Shown in pieces: positions 1-6,540 of a DNA stretch of 6,540 nucleotides. Within the stretch, counting starts at the first letter, position 1. Each line of letters opens with the position of its first letter. The stretch spans positions 1 through 6,540 of the forward strand of contig JANXVQ010001001.1 of NCBI GenBank assembly GCA_025351545.1, written 5' to 3'. A program made the translations under genes and the position numbers. The notes beneath the pieces were generated by a model. That model was not told the DNA's origin. It searched no databases and saw only the letters and a program-made list of their open reading frames with translations. This stretch comes from Spirosoma sp. GTDB taxonomy: Bacteria > Bacteroidota > Bacteroidia > Cytophagales > Spirosomataceae.

Positions 1-3000
1 GCTCAAACTAAGCGGAACGTTTGTGGGAACACGTTTTAAGTTTAGGAGTGCATCGCTCATCGTCCCAAGAGGCTTTCCTCCTGCCGAAAGTGTGGCGGTA
101 GCGGTGCTGCCAGCCGTTTGTCGTGCTAGTTTTCCGAGTGCCAAAAAGGAAAAGGCTGCTTCCTGCGTGTTGAGGTATTCTGTCTGTTTCAGTGCACCAG
201 ATAATTGCCGGGCCAGGGCCGGAATCTGAATATTGTCTCGATCGGTATCGACAAGTGCGTCGAGAACGAGGGCCAAATTGCGCAAGGGCGAAGCATAGCT
301 GCCACCCGTTTGCCGTCCGGTCTCCGACGTTTCGGCGAATCGTTTGGGTAACAGAGTCGTATAACTGCGCGTATCGCCAACGCGGAAGAAAGTTGATGCC
401 AGCAGGTATCGGCTATCTATTGTAAGTAGACCCGCATTTTGTCGGAGAGCCGCATCTTTGTAATAATTCATCGCCGAACGATTCGGTTTGCCTGCTACGG
501 CAAGGGCGTAAAGCGCATAAATACTTGTTCGGCTGGCTACTTGCTTTACTGTTTTCCCACCGGCTTCGTCGAACGTAACTGCGTTTTCGGTAGCCGGGCT
601 GCTGGTGAGCGTAGTCAAAAAATCCATTGCTGAACTTAACACCGACGGTCGAACTTCATAGCCCGCTTCCTGCGCTTCGGCCAGAAAATGAACTGCATAA
701 GCGGTGGCCCATTCATCAACAGCAGGCTTGCCTGCCACGGCCACCATACCCGGCCACATTGTAAAACCACCGTTTTGCGTTTGTAATCCTTCTACCTTTT
801 GAATTGCTTCCCGAACGTTTGTTGCTGGATTCAAATCACTCTCGCCCGCCCGAACAAAGTACGTGTTGGTCGATAATTGCTTCGCTAAATCGGCGAAATA
901 CAATTGTGGAAAAGCTTTAGAAATTGTTTGCTCGATACATCCGTGCGGGTAGCCGAGCAGGTATGATAATTCGCGACCATACTGCGCCACCGGCGACCGA
1001 CTCAAGGTTATACTGGCCCGTGTGGTGCCGGGTAAAAAAGCATTGGCCAATTTCAACGTTTGTATCTGACCACTTGCCACCATGCCCGACAAGCTTGTCT
1101 TTTGTAACGATGCCGCCGGGCGAACTGTAATGTCGGTTTTCTCGGTAAACGTTTCACCTAAACCATTGACGGTTATCGTTATCGCACCAGCGCCGATGGA
1201 TTGATTGGCTGCTATCCGGAAGATGGCCCGGCTCTCCCGACCGGGCTGAATCGTGATTTTCTGCGTGCTTATGCTATCGGCTGTCAGCGGGCCGGTCAGG
1301 CTTAATCTGGCCGTTACTGCGGCAACTTGTTTTGTTGTATTGCTTAGGTTGACGGGCAGTTCGAGATTGTCGCCGGGTGTCAGGAAACGAGGGGCACCCG
1401 TACTGATGACGATGGGATCGGCCACCTTCATATTGGTATTCGCTGATCCAAATGCATTGTCTTTATAGGCAACAACCATCACGCGTAAATCGCCTGAAAA
1501 CTGCGGGATATCGACTGTAAATTCAGCTTCCCCATCGGAACCTGTTTCTAAAATGCCACTCCAAAGGGCCACCAATCGCACGCGTCCGTTACTGAGCGGG
1601 TTAACACGTCGTTCCAAATCATAGCCATCACCACCAACGCTCGATGTTGTTTGTAAGGAAAGTTCGGGATAAAGCAAGGCATATAAATCATGGCTGTCTA
1701 CTTGGAGGGCGCGTTTCTGATAAAAGAATCCGTATGGATCAGGCGTTTTGAAATTTTTGAGTTGTAGAATTCCTTCATCAACAACCGCCACCGTTACCTG
1801 CGCATTGCTCGCCGTTTTAACCCGAATCGTTTGTTTGGTTTTCGAGCGCGATTGCGTCGCAGCAGTAAGCATTACAGGCAGTTTTGTGTCGGCATCCTGC
1901 ACCGGAACCGGCGCAAAACCATGCGCAACGGTGAGCGGAAGATTTGTATTCGTGATCGCACGAATGAGCGTGGCCGTAATATAAACGTTGGGCAAATGTT
2001 CGGCTCCGACAGAGAAACTCCACTCGGCCGATTTGTTGTTTGTCGTGAGCCAGTGCTGTTCGAGAACGCGGTTACGCTCAACGGTCACAAGCAGTTTTCC
2101 GTCGAAGGGAGCTTTAAAAAGCACTTTGACCTTATCGCCGGTTTGATAGGCTGGCTTATCGAGAGTCATCAATACTTGTCCTTCCTGACTCACCTCAAAT
2201 GAAGAAGCCGACGTATTGCCATAACCATAGGCGTAAAAACTAGTGACCGTATAGCCTAATGCCGAGGGTCGTCGAACACGAATTTCGTACTCGCCTGATA
2301 CCGTTGGCACATACCGAAAGCTCGATTTCCCGGCTTTGAACAGAAGCGTGTTTGTATAAACCGATTTTTCCCGTCGTTTGGTGGTGTATTTAACCTGATT
2401 GTCATCTTTCTCAACAATCGTCTGGTAATCGTACCGAATCACTTCAACCAGCGCCGAAGCCGACAGACGAAGCTGGCCCGCAGGATCGAGGGCGATGAGA
2501 TCGGCGGTAATCGGGGTGTTGGTCGAAACGTATCGGTCGGGTAATCGCAGACCAAAGAAGGTGTTTTGCGTCAAAATGTCCAGTCGTCGGAGCCGATTGA
2601 CCGGACGGCCATTTTCGTCGAAGACCGTCACAAAGAGTTTGCCTTCCAACAGGCCAATGTCCTGATAGAGAGCTGAAATCGGGAATCGTTCAGTGGTTTG
2701 GCCGTTGGCGTTTGTTCGCCCCTGTCGGAGTTCTTTAGGGAATACGTCTGGTTTAGCGGCATCAACTGCGCCAGTGGGCAGCCCGCTGGCTATATCGAAA
2801 TCATACTCGCTATACCTTTTGGGTGCGAAGGCTTTGCGCTTGAGTTGAAGCTCTACTTCATAGGCTCGGTCGGCGGCTGGTGGCCCAAATAAATTCATGG
2901 CTGTTGCCGAGACGGTGATCGTTTGCCCCGAATTATAACTTGTCCGGTCGGTCAGCACATCTACCTTAATCCGGTCGGGAACGAACTCCTCCACACTTAT

Positions 3001-5058
3001 CAACTCCGATGTCAATAAGACATTATTCGCGTTCAGAATTTCAACAGTGTAGGAGCCCGTTACGGCTGCCGGGTCGAGCGGCACATCGGATGCTACGGCT
3101 CCCTGCGCGTTAGTCGTTTTGCGGAAAGTCCGTACTTCGCGGCCATTGGGTGCCAACAATCGAATTAGTAATGGGATTTCACCTACACTTTGCCAGGATT
3201 GCGAACGTACAACGGTATTAAAATGAATCGTTTCGCCGGGACGATAAATATCCCGGTCACCATAAACGAAGGCATCGAAACCAGATTCGTTATCGCGTTT
3301 GCCTTCTACTTCAAAACGCGACGTTTCTACCTGTGTATCGGGCAAAAATAAGAAGTTGAAATCGTCCTGGTCCGACTGGTTTGCCGCTGCGGTGCTGGTT
3401 ATGCGGGCGGTCAACAGTGCTATTTTGAACCCCGGTGCTTTCTCACTCACTTTGTCGAACTTAACGAAGCCAGTACCGTCGGTTTTGAGTGAATAGACCG
3501 ATTGGTTATTGCTGCTCACGAGTGTTATTTCAACACCTTGCAACGGTTCGCCGGTGCGGATAGAATTGGCCCAAACCAATACCTCATCATTCGTGTGGCG
3601 AGCCACAAGCCCAATATCCGATACCGAAACCAGTTGGCTGGCCTGTAAATAGGCTTCATCTTTTGAGCTTACCGATACAAGATAAACTCCCCGGAGTGGA
3701 TGCTCACGGGAATTGTTGTTTTGATCTGGTAGTGCCAGATTCAGTGCCGACACGCCCCGCACAGTGGGGAGATCGGAGGTTTCGACGGTTTTGCTTACAA
3801 GTACATCGCTCAGATCGCCCGATTCGTCGTCGCTGTAATTGAACGAACCAGATGGCCCCCACTCGCCACCAGCGTTTTCTTTATAGTCCTGGTAACGGTT
3901 CGAGCGGAGGTAATTCAGGAGATTGTTTTCGTACACCTTCGCAATTTTGATTTGCACTTTTGGCACATTAACGATGTTCAGCCCAATATTTCGCGCTCCC
4001 TTCGATGATAAATACAATGCTTTTTTATTAGCGAACTGAATACTGGCGGGCATTTTTCCGAAGAACAAATCGCGCGTTGCCGCTTCATCCAGTTTCGTCC
4101 CCAGAACCCCGCGAATCTGGTCGGTGAGGGTCAGAACATACGTATCGGTTTCGTTGAAATTTCCCCGGATGATAAATCCGTTTTCGGTTAATTCGGCCGT
4201 TGTCTCGACTTGGGGCTGAATGGTGTAATATTGGCTTAATTCCGGCACAGACTGAAGCTCCTGAGTTGTAATGACCCGAACCACGCCCCGGTTATTTTCG
4301 AAACTTGTTTGCACATCGGCTATTTCGACCTTGTAGCGTGATGGCAGCGTACTGGTTTTTTCAATAACTTCTTTGCTGACGAATGCTGTGTTTGGCACTT
4401 TCAGCCCCTTGTCTACTTTTATCGAAAGTGGCTGCTCATTTTTTAACGCAGGCGCATTGGTAAGCGCCACCGTCATTGCGTTTTGCGCGTCGCTCTGTGT
4501 GCTCTGCACCGTGAGCGGCTTGTTTTCGGCGGCAATAGATAATTTACTAACTACATCGGCCGAAGAAACCGGATAGTTGAAGTTAAGGCGGGTTTTGGCA
4601 ATAGGCTGCCCCGTTTCGCGGGAGCGCGACCACCAGTTTTCTGTACCTGTAAGTTGCAGGTATGGCGTGTGAAAAGCGATGTCATCACCAGAGATTTTCA
4701 GGTCTTTTTTTGTGGACCGTTTCAGCAAATTATCGGTTAGCTCGGCGCGGTAGTCGGTGGCTGGATCGAAGGTGCGGGCGGGCGAGAAAACGAGTTCATT
4801 AGGCGCCGTCCATTTGAATTTCCCGCGAACCGCCGGGATAAAGCGTACATATTGTGTTGAGTCCCAATCGCCAAATTGATCTGTCGGGCCAACATTTTTA
4901 TTAAATGTAAATGTCAGATTCTGCGTCTGTTGCACTTCATCTCCGAAATTACGGCCAACGACCGATACTTCGTTGAAGGATAATCGTGAACATTGGAAGA
5001 GGAGAAAAGGAAGGAGGGAAACAAGGAGGAAATTACGAAGAAACAGGCGCGTTTTCAT
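1..5058 (-). CDS. Bacterial alpha-2-macroglobulin, thioester-containing lipoprotein (3' end outside window)
   Basis: This is a large envelope protease inhibitor of the YfhM/ECAM type. Such proteins offer a bait region; cleavage exposes a thioester that covalently traps the protease. My translation stays open from ATG 5058 to base 1 (1686 codons). Visible in order: a signal peptide with Cys23; N-terminal beta-domains (W83 in a strand-rich segment); an SDIGL segment near 480-484; the hallmark DRDIYRPGE at 601-609; EEFVPDRIKV near 690-699; AVVDEGIL around D1094-E1095; the family segment from LWSG (W1166) to PRFL (1223-1226); YPHGCIEQ with C1374 and Q1377; then an alpha/alpha thioester domain with GGFxMW (W1435) and DEWATAYA (W1450). 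Related proteins suggest roughly 150-200 C-terminal residues are missing. An in-frame TGA at 5101-5103 limits the start; ATG 5058 is chosen because it gives the signal peptide. No Shine-Dalgarno is visible. It lies downstream of pbpC, its usual partner. Family identity is secure; the trapping role is inferred from relatives. Confidence 0.95.
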   Translation of the reverse strand, partial: MKTRLFLRNFLLVSLLPFLLFQCSRLSFNEVSVVGRNFGDEVQQTQNLTFTFNKNVGPTDQFGDWDSTQYVRFIPAVRGKFKWTAPNELVFSPARTFDPATDYRAELTDNLLKRSTKKDLKISGDDIAFHTPYLQLTGTENWWSRSRETGQPIAKTRLNFNYPVSSADVVSKLSIAAENKPLTVQSTQSDAQNAMTVALTNAPALKNEQPLSIKVDKGLKVPNTAFVSKEVIEKTSTLPSRYKVEIADVQTSFENNRGVVRVITTQELQSVPELSQYYTIQPQVETTAELTENGFIIRGNFNETDTYVLTLTDQIRGVLGTKLDEAATRDLFFGKMPASIQFANKKALYLSSKGARNIGLNIVNVPKVQIKIAKVYENNLLNYLRSNRYQDYKENAGGEWGPSGSFNYSDDESGDLSDVLVSKTVETSDLPTVRGVSALNLALPDQNNNSREHPLRGVYLVSVSSKDEAYLQASQLVSVSDIGLVARHTNDEVLVWANSIRTGEPLQGVEITLVSSNNQSVYSLKTDGTGFVKFDKVSEKAPGFKIALLTARITSTAAANQSDQDDFNFLFLPDTQVETSRFEVEGKRDNESGFDAFVYGDRDIYRPGETIHFNTVVRSQSWQSVGEIPLLIRLLAPNGREVRTFRKTTNAQGAVASDVPLDPAAVTGSYTVEILNANNVLLTSELISVEEFVPDRIKVDVLTDRTSYNSGQTITVSATAMNLFGPPAADRAYEVELQLKRKAFAPKRYSEYDFDIASGLPTGAVDAAKPDVFPKELRQGRTNANGQTTERFPISALYQDIGLLEGKLFVTVFDENGRPVNRLRRLDILTQNTFFGLRLPDRYVSTNTPITADLIALDPAGQLRLSASALVEVIRYDYQTIVEKDDNQVKYTTKRREKSVYTNTLLFKAGKSSFRYVPTVSGEYEIRVRRPSALGYTVTSFYAYGYGNTSASSFEVSQEGQVLMTLDKPAYQTGDKVKVLFKAPFDGKLLVTVERNRVLEQHWLTTNNKSAEWSFSVGAEHLPNVYITATLIRAITNTNLPLTVAHGFAPVPVQDADTKLPVMLTAATQSRSKTKQTIRVKTASNAQVTVAVVDEGILQLKNFKTPDPYGFFYQKRALQVDSHDLYALLYPELSLQTTSSVGGDGYDLERRVNPLSNGRVRLVALWSGILETGSDGEAEFTVDIPQFSGDLRVMVVAYKDNAFGSANTNMKVADPIVISTGAPRFLTPGDNLELPVNLSNTTKQVAAVTARLSLTGPLTADSISTQKITIQPGRESRAIFRIAANQSIGAGAITITVNGLGETFTEKTDITVRPAASLQKTSLSGMVASGQIQTLKLANAFLPGTTRASITLSRSPVAQYGRELSYLLGYPHGCIEQTISKAFPQLYFADLAKQLSTNTYFVRAGESDLNPATNVREAIQKVEGLQTQNGGFTMWPGMVAVAGKPAVDEWATAYAVHFLAEAQEAGYEVRPSVLSSAMDFLTTLTSSPATENAVTFDEAGGKTVKQVASRTSIYALYALAVAGKPNRSAMNYYKDAALRQNAGLLTIDSRYLLASTFFRVGDTRSYTTLLPKRFAETSETGRQTGGSYASPLRNLALVLDALVDTDRDNIQIPALARQLSGALKQTEYLNTQEAAFSFLALGKLARQTAGSTATATLSAGGKPLGTMSDALLNLKRVPTNVPLSLS
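928..939 (-). other. Thioester motif CIEQ of the alpha-2-macroglobulin
   Basis: The codons for C1374, I1375, E1376 and Q1377 follow YPHG, giving the C-x-E-Q signature in which Cys and Gln side chains form the internal thioester. Its presence places the protein with thioester-bearing YfhM-type macroglobulins rather than the YfaS-type, which lacks the thioester. Activity is inferred from the conserved residues only. Confidence 0.93.
4990..5058 (-). other. Putative lipoprotein signal peptide of the alpha-2-macroglobulin
   Basis: The first 23 codons encode a basic N-region (K2, R4, R8), a hydrophobic core rich in Leu and Phe, and then LLFQC with Cys23 as the likely lipidated residue. The residue before Cys is Gln rather than the usual Gly, Ala or Ser, so the lipobox is atypical. 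Relatives such as E. coli ECAM are envelope lipoproteins, which fits. The residues after Cys (SRLSFNEV) lack the acidic cluster that marks surface-exported lipoproteins of Bacteroidota, so a periplasm-facing location is more likely. Confidence 0.7.
4995..5032 (-). other. Polypyrimidine tract in the signal-peptide coding region
   Basis: On the coding (minus) strand 37 of 38 bases are pyrimidines; the single exception is opposite base 5022. The tract encodes the hydrophobic core of the signal peptide. Hydrophobic codons favour pyrimidines, but here every Leu from 11 to 20 uses CTC or CTT, whereas TTG, TTA and CTG are common in the rest of the gene. The message contains CCUCCUU, the same string as the anti-Shine-Dalgarno core of 16S rRNA. 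Whether this has any function is unknown. Confidence 0.6.
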
Positions 5059-5077
5059 GAATATGATAGTGAGAAGC

Positions 5078-5105
5078 CGAAGGTAGATGAAAAAGCCCAC
5101 TCAAA
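5078..5105 (-). promoter_or_regulatory. Candidate Bacteroidota-type promoter for the alpha-2-macroglobulin
   Basis: On the minus strand TTTG (5105-5102) is followed after 16 bases by TACCTTCG (5085-5078), which matches five of the six fixed positions of the Bacteroidota -7 consensus TAnnTTTG. Transcription would begin some 10-15 bases before ATG 5058. The -33-like element lies inside the upstream gene's terminator hairpin. Such short motifs occur by chance, so this is tentative. Confidence 0.3.
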
Positions 5106-5120
5106 ATTATTGAGCGGGCT
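5087..5120 (-). terminator. Intrinsic terminator after the NTF2-like gene
   Basis: Read on the minus strand, an 11-bp stem (arms 5120-5110 and 5104-5094) closes a 5-base loop and is followed by a T-run (TTTT at 5093-5090, extending the final T of the stem). One pair is G-U in the minus-strand RNA; in a plus-strand transcript the same position would be a C-A mismatch and no T-run would follow. The structure is therefore directional. It lies 28 bases after the stop of the NTF2-like gene and before the macroglobulin start, so it should separate the two transcripts at least partly. Confidence 0.88.
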
Positions 5121-5148
5121 GTATTTCAGTGCGTGACCTACTAAACGG

Positions 5149-5589
5149 TTACTGACGCATAGGTGTAAACTGGACATTGACAATTTTCCACACACCCGCC
5201 TGTTTCGCGCTCATGACTGAAAACGCCACATTAGTATCAAAAGCCTGTCCCTGAATATTGCCTTTGGCTTTCCAGGTGCCAGTCATAACAGCTGAGTCGT
5301 CGTTGTATTGTCGGGTCAATGCGTCTGATACCGTACCTGATTCGACAACAACAGCCCCACCACCAACACCCTGTACCATTAAATCGCCCTCTACAGATTG
5401 TCCGTCGAAACTGATAATATCTAAATCGGTCGAAATCAGGCTTCCCAAGGTCTTGCTATCTTCATCGAGCAGGGCTTTGAAAAATGCATTTCCGAGAGCG
5501 GTAGGGCCTTGTGTGAGAGCAGTGGTTTGTTGAGCAAATGTCGCTGTCGTCATAAACAACGCGGTTATAAACAATGCTATACGTTTCAT
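5149..5589 (-). CDS. Exported NTF2-like (SnoaL/DUF4440-type) protein, function unknown
   Basis: This complete 146-residue protein starts with a classical Sec signal peptide: K2-R3, a hydrophobic core, and a likely cleavage after TFA (residue 19) before QQ. The mature part of about 127 residues fits a single NTF2-like cone fold. An N-terminal helix (about 29-50, ALGNAFFKALLDEDSKTLGSLI) precedes strands; W106 begins a WKAKG segment, and the C-terminus carries WKIVNVQFTP (134-143), a typical last strand of DUF4440/SnoaL-like proteins. The fold serves as enzyme, binding or scaffold domain in different proteins, and no catalytic set can be assigned here. There is no Cys. The start is fixed by the signal peptide and an in-frame TAA at 5608-5610. 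No Shine-Dalgarno is visible upstream. It sits 69 bases after pbpC and ends in its own terminator. A role in the envelope is inferred from export and neighbours. Fold assignment is fairly sure, function unknown. Confidence 0.88.
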   Translation of the reverse strand: MKRIALFITALFMTTATFAQQTTALTQGPTALGNAFFKALLDEDSKTLGSLISTDLDIISFDGQSVEGDLMVQGVGGGAVVVESGTVSDALTRQYNDDSAVMTGTWKAKGNIQGQAFDTNVAFSVMSAKQAGVWKIVNVQFTPMRQ

Positions 5590-5626
5590 AAAGTAATTAA
5601 GTGACTTTTAGACCGGAAAAATGCTT

Positions 5627-5655
5627 ATAAATTAGTAGAAGGCAACATCAACAAA
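5627..5655 (-). promoter_or_regulatory. Candidate promoter for the NTF2-like gene
   Basis: On the minus strand TTTG (5655-5652) is followed after 17 bases by TAATTTAT (5634-5627), which matches four of the six fixed positions of TAnnTTTG. The -33-like element starts 3 bases after the pbpC stop codon, and the predicted start leaves a leader of roughly 30 bases before ATG 5589. No terminator hairpin is visible after pbpC, so read-through from pbpC is equally possible. Confidence 0.33.
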
Positions 5656-5658
5656 CCG

Positions 5659-6540
5659 TTACTCATTTTTTACAAGTATGTGTATATCGCGGCTCCGTCC
5701 CTTATCATCGGCGCAGGAGATTTTCAAAGCACCCGGCCGAGGTTTAAAAAACAGCGCTTCGGCTGGTTTGGCCCGACGGTATAATTTATCATTCAAATAC
5801 CAGTAAACTATCTGGACATCATTTGCCGCTTGACAGCTTAATTCCATTTCGACCGGCTGTTTGGGGTTGATGAAATACTCGCTGCCGTCGTTTAGGCTTG
5901 TTATAAGCGGCCCGGCCTGCCCGGTATTTGTGCTGCCAAATACACGTTCACAAGCGGGGTTATGCGGTGGCACAAGTTCAACCGGAATATGGTGGCTTTG
6001 GTAAAATGCCATGATCTCTGGCGACACATTAGGGTATGACCGGCGAACAGCTCCAGATGGACTGTTGTCAGGCTCGGGCAGACACGAAGCACAAAAGGAT
6101 ATTGTTCCGGCAGCGTTCGTAAAAATGGCTTTCCGGTGCTGGCAACGTCGATATCTAGAAACGCCCATAATGCAATAATCAGCTACGGGAGTGGTGCAGA
6201 ACTCGCCCGGAACATCACCCGTTTCGGGGCAGATAAGTCGCATACTTAGTTTGGAGGCTTCTTTTGGCGCTTTAAACCAGCCCGTTGGGGAGTTATAATC
6301 CAGCACATTGAAAAGCTGAAATAATAGTGGAGTCGCCGTATTGGCGCCACTTAATTCGGCCACGCCCACCCCCGAAAAATTGCCAACCCAAACGCCAATC
6401 GTGTACCGTTGATTATAACCTATACTCCAGGCATCGCGCCGACCGTACGACGTTCCGGTTTTCCAGGCAATGCGCGGCAGGTGGTAGCTATTATCAAAGT
6501 TATTGGGCAAGTCTGGCCGGGTAATTTGGGTCAGGGTGTG
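5659..6540 (-). CDS. pbpC: Penicillin-binding protein 1C, C-terminal part (5' end outside window)
   Basis: This is the C-terminal 293 residues of a class A penicillin-binding protein, a membrane-anchored enzyme that polymerises and cross-links peptidoglycan. The visible part holds the end of the transpeptidase domain: RPDLP, then WKTGTSYGRRDAW with the KTG active-site triad (window residues 27-29), and VGVWVGNFSG-type sequence (here IGVWVGNFSG). A Cys-rich linker follows (Cys at window residues 104, 115, 123, 133, 150, 153), then MAFYQSHH and a C-terminal BiPBP_C beta-domain from about 207 (GPLITSLNDGSEYF ... YWYLNDKLYRR ... RPGALKISCADDKGRS). The glycosyltransferase domain, the anchor and the catalytic Ser motif lie beyond the window; about 480-500 residues are probably missing. 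The frame is open to base 6540, so the TTG at 6510 is internal, not the start. PBP1C is the usual partner of bacterial alpha-2-macroglobulin, found here two genes downstream. Confidence 0.95.
   Translation of the reverse strand, partial: HTLTQITRPDLPNNFDNSYHLPRIAWKTGTSYGRRDAWSIGYNQRYTIGVWVGNFSGVGVAELSGANTATPLLFQLFNVLDYNSPTGWFKAPKEASKLSMRLICPETGDVPGEFCTTPVADYCIMGVSRYRRCQHRKAIFTNAAGTISFCASCLPEPDNSPSGAVRRSYPNVSPEIMAFYQSHHIPVELVPPHNPACERVFGSTNTGQAGPLITSLNDGSEYFINPKQPVEMELSCQAANDVQIVYWYLNDKLYRRAKPAEALFFKPRPGALKISCADDKGRSRDIHILVKNE
6448..6462 (-). other. KTGTS transpeptidase active-site motif of PBP1C
   Basis: The codons for K-T-G-T-S form the third conserved motif of penicillin-binding transpeptidases, lining the active site with the catalytic Ser and the SxN motif that lie outside this window. 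The following YGRRDAWSIGYN is the PBP1C-type continuation. It indicates that at least this part of the transpeptidase is intact. Confidence 0.93.

Noticed and set aside
722..735. Perfect inverted repeat GCAGGC-TT-GCCTGC
   Set aside because: The two-base loop is too tight, it has no T-run, and it lies in conserved coding sequence of the thioester domain; most likely chance.
484..744. AVAGKP encoded twice (residues 1440-1445 and 1520-1525) with similar DNA
   Set aside because: The thioester domain is a repetitive alpha/alpha barrel, and LA-x-AGKP is a common element of bacterial macroglobulins; six residues are too few to claim a duplication.
1831..2202. 123-codon open frame on the plus strand
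   Set aside because: It lies wholly opposite the macroglobulin frame, which carries recognisable family motifs here; the plus-strand product has no recognisable domain and no start signal.
5011..5030. AAGGAGG strings on the plus strand as ribosome binding sites
   Set aside because: No plausible plus-strand gene follows; they are the complement of the pyrimidine-rich signal-peptide codons.
5098..5100. GTG as an upstream start for the macroglobulin
   Set aside because: It lies inside the terminator stem and would put 14 extra residues ahead of a good signal peptide; ATG 5058 is better supported.
5258..5533. 91-codon plus-strand frame opposite the NTF2-like gene
   Set aside because: The minus-strand protein has a clear signal peptide and domain; the plus-strand one is a Pro/Ser-rich shadow translation.
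6508..6510. TTG as the start of a 283-residue protein
   Set aside because: The frame remains open to base 6540 and the upstream residues (HTLTQITRPD) continue the PBP1C transpeptidase, so this is an internal Leu codon of a gene truncated by the window edge.

Overview
The window looks like chromosomal DNA of a Bacteroidota bacterium, most likely Cytophagales (Spirosoma-like). This rests on roughly balanced GC content, starts without Shine-Dalgarno sequences, TTTG/TAnnTTTG-like promoter candidates, and protein features such as the Cys-rich PBP1C linker and the Bacteroidota-style alpha-2-macroglobulin. The genus is an inference.

All genes are on the minus strand. In transcription order (high to low coordinates) they are: (1) 6540-5659, the last 293 residues of penicillin-binding protein 1C (pbpC), whose 5' part lies outside the window; (2) 5589-5149, a complete 146-residue exported NTF2-like (SnoaL/DUF4440-type) protein of unknown role, followed by an intrinsic terminator at 5120-5087; (3) 5058-1, the first 1686 residues of a very large bacterial alpha-2-macroglobulin with lipoprotein-type signal and an intact CIEQ thioester motif, whose 3' end lies outside the window. 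The large gene is one uninterrupted reading frame in my manual translation. The many small open frames on the plus strand opposite it are shadows. No stretch over 300 bases lacks a gene; the two intergenic gaps are 69 and 90 bases.

Alpha-2-macroglobulin and PBP1C are a known functional pair. The macroglobulin is thought to trap foreign proteases reaching the cell envelope, and PBP1C to repair peptidoglycan at the breach. In E. coli the order is yfhM then pbpC, directly adjacent. Here pbpC comes first and a small secreted gene with its own terminator sits between them, so the pair is probably not one simple operon. I see no mobile element, CRISPR array, RNA gene or clearly new system. The points worth a second look are the altered layout, the interposed secreted protein, the compact terminator/promoter junction, the Cys cluster of PBP1C, and a pyrimidine tract in the macroglobulin signal sequence.
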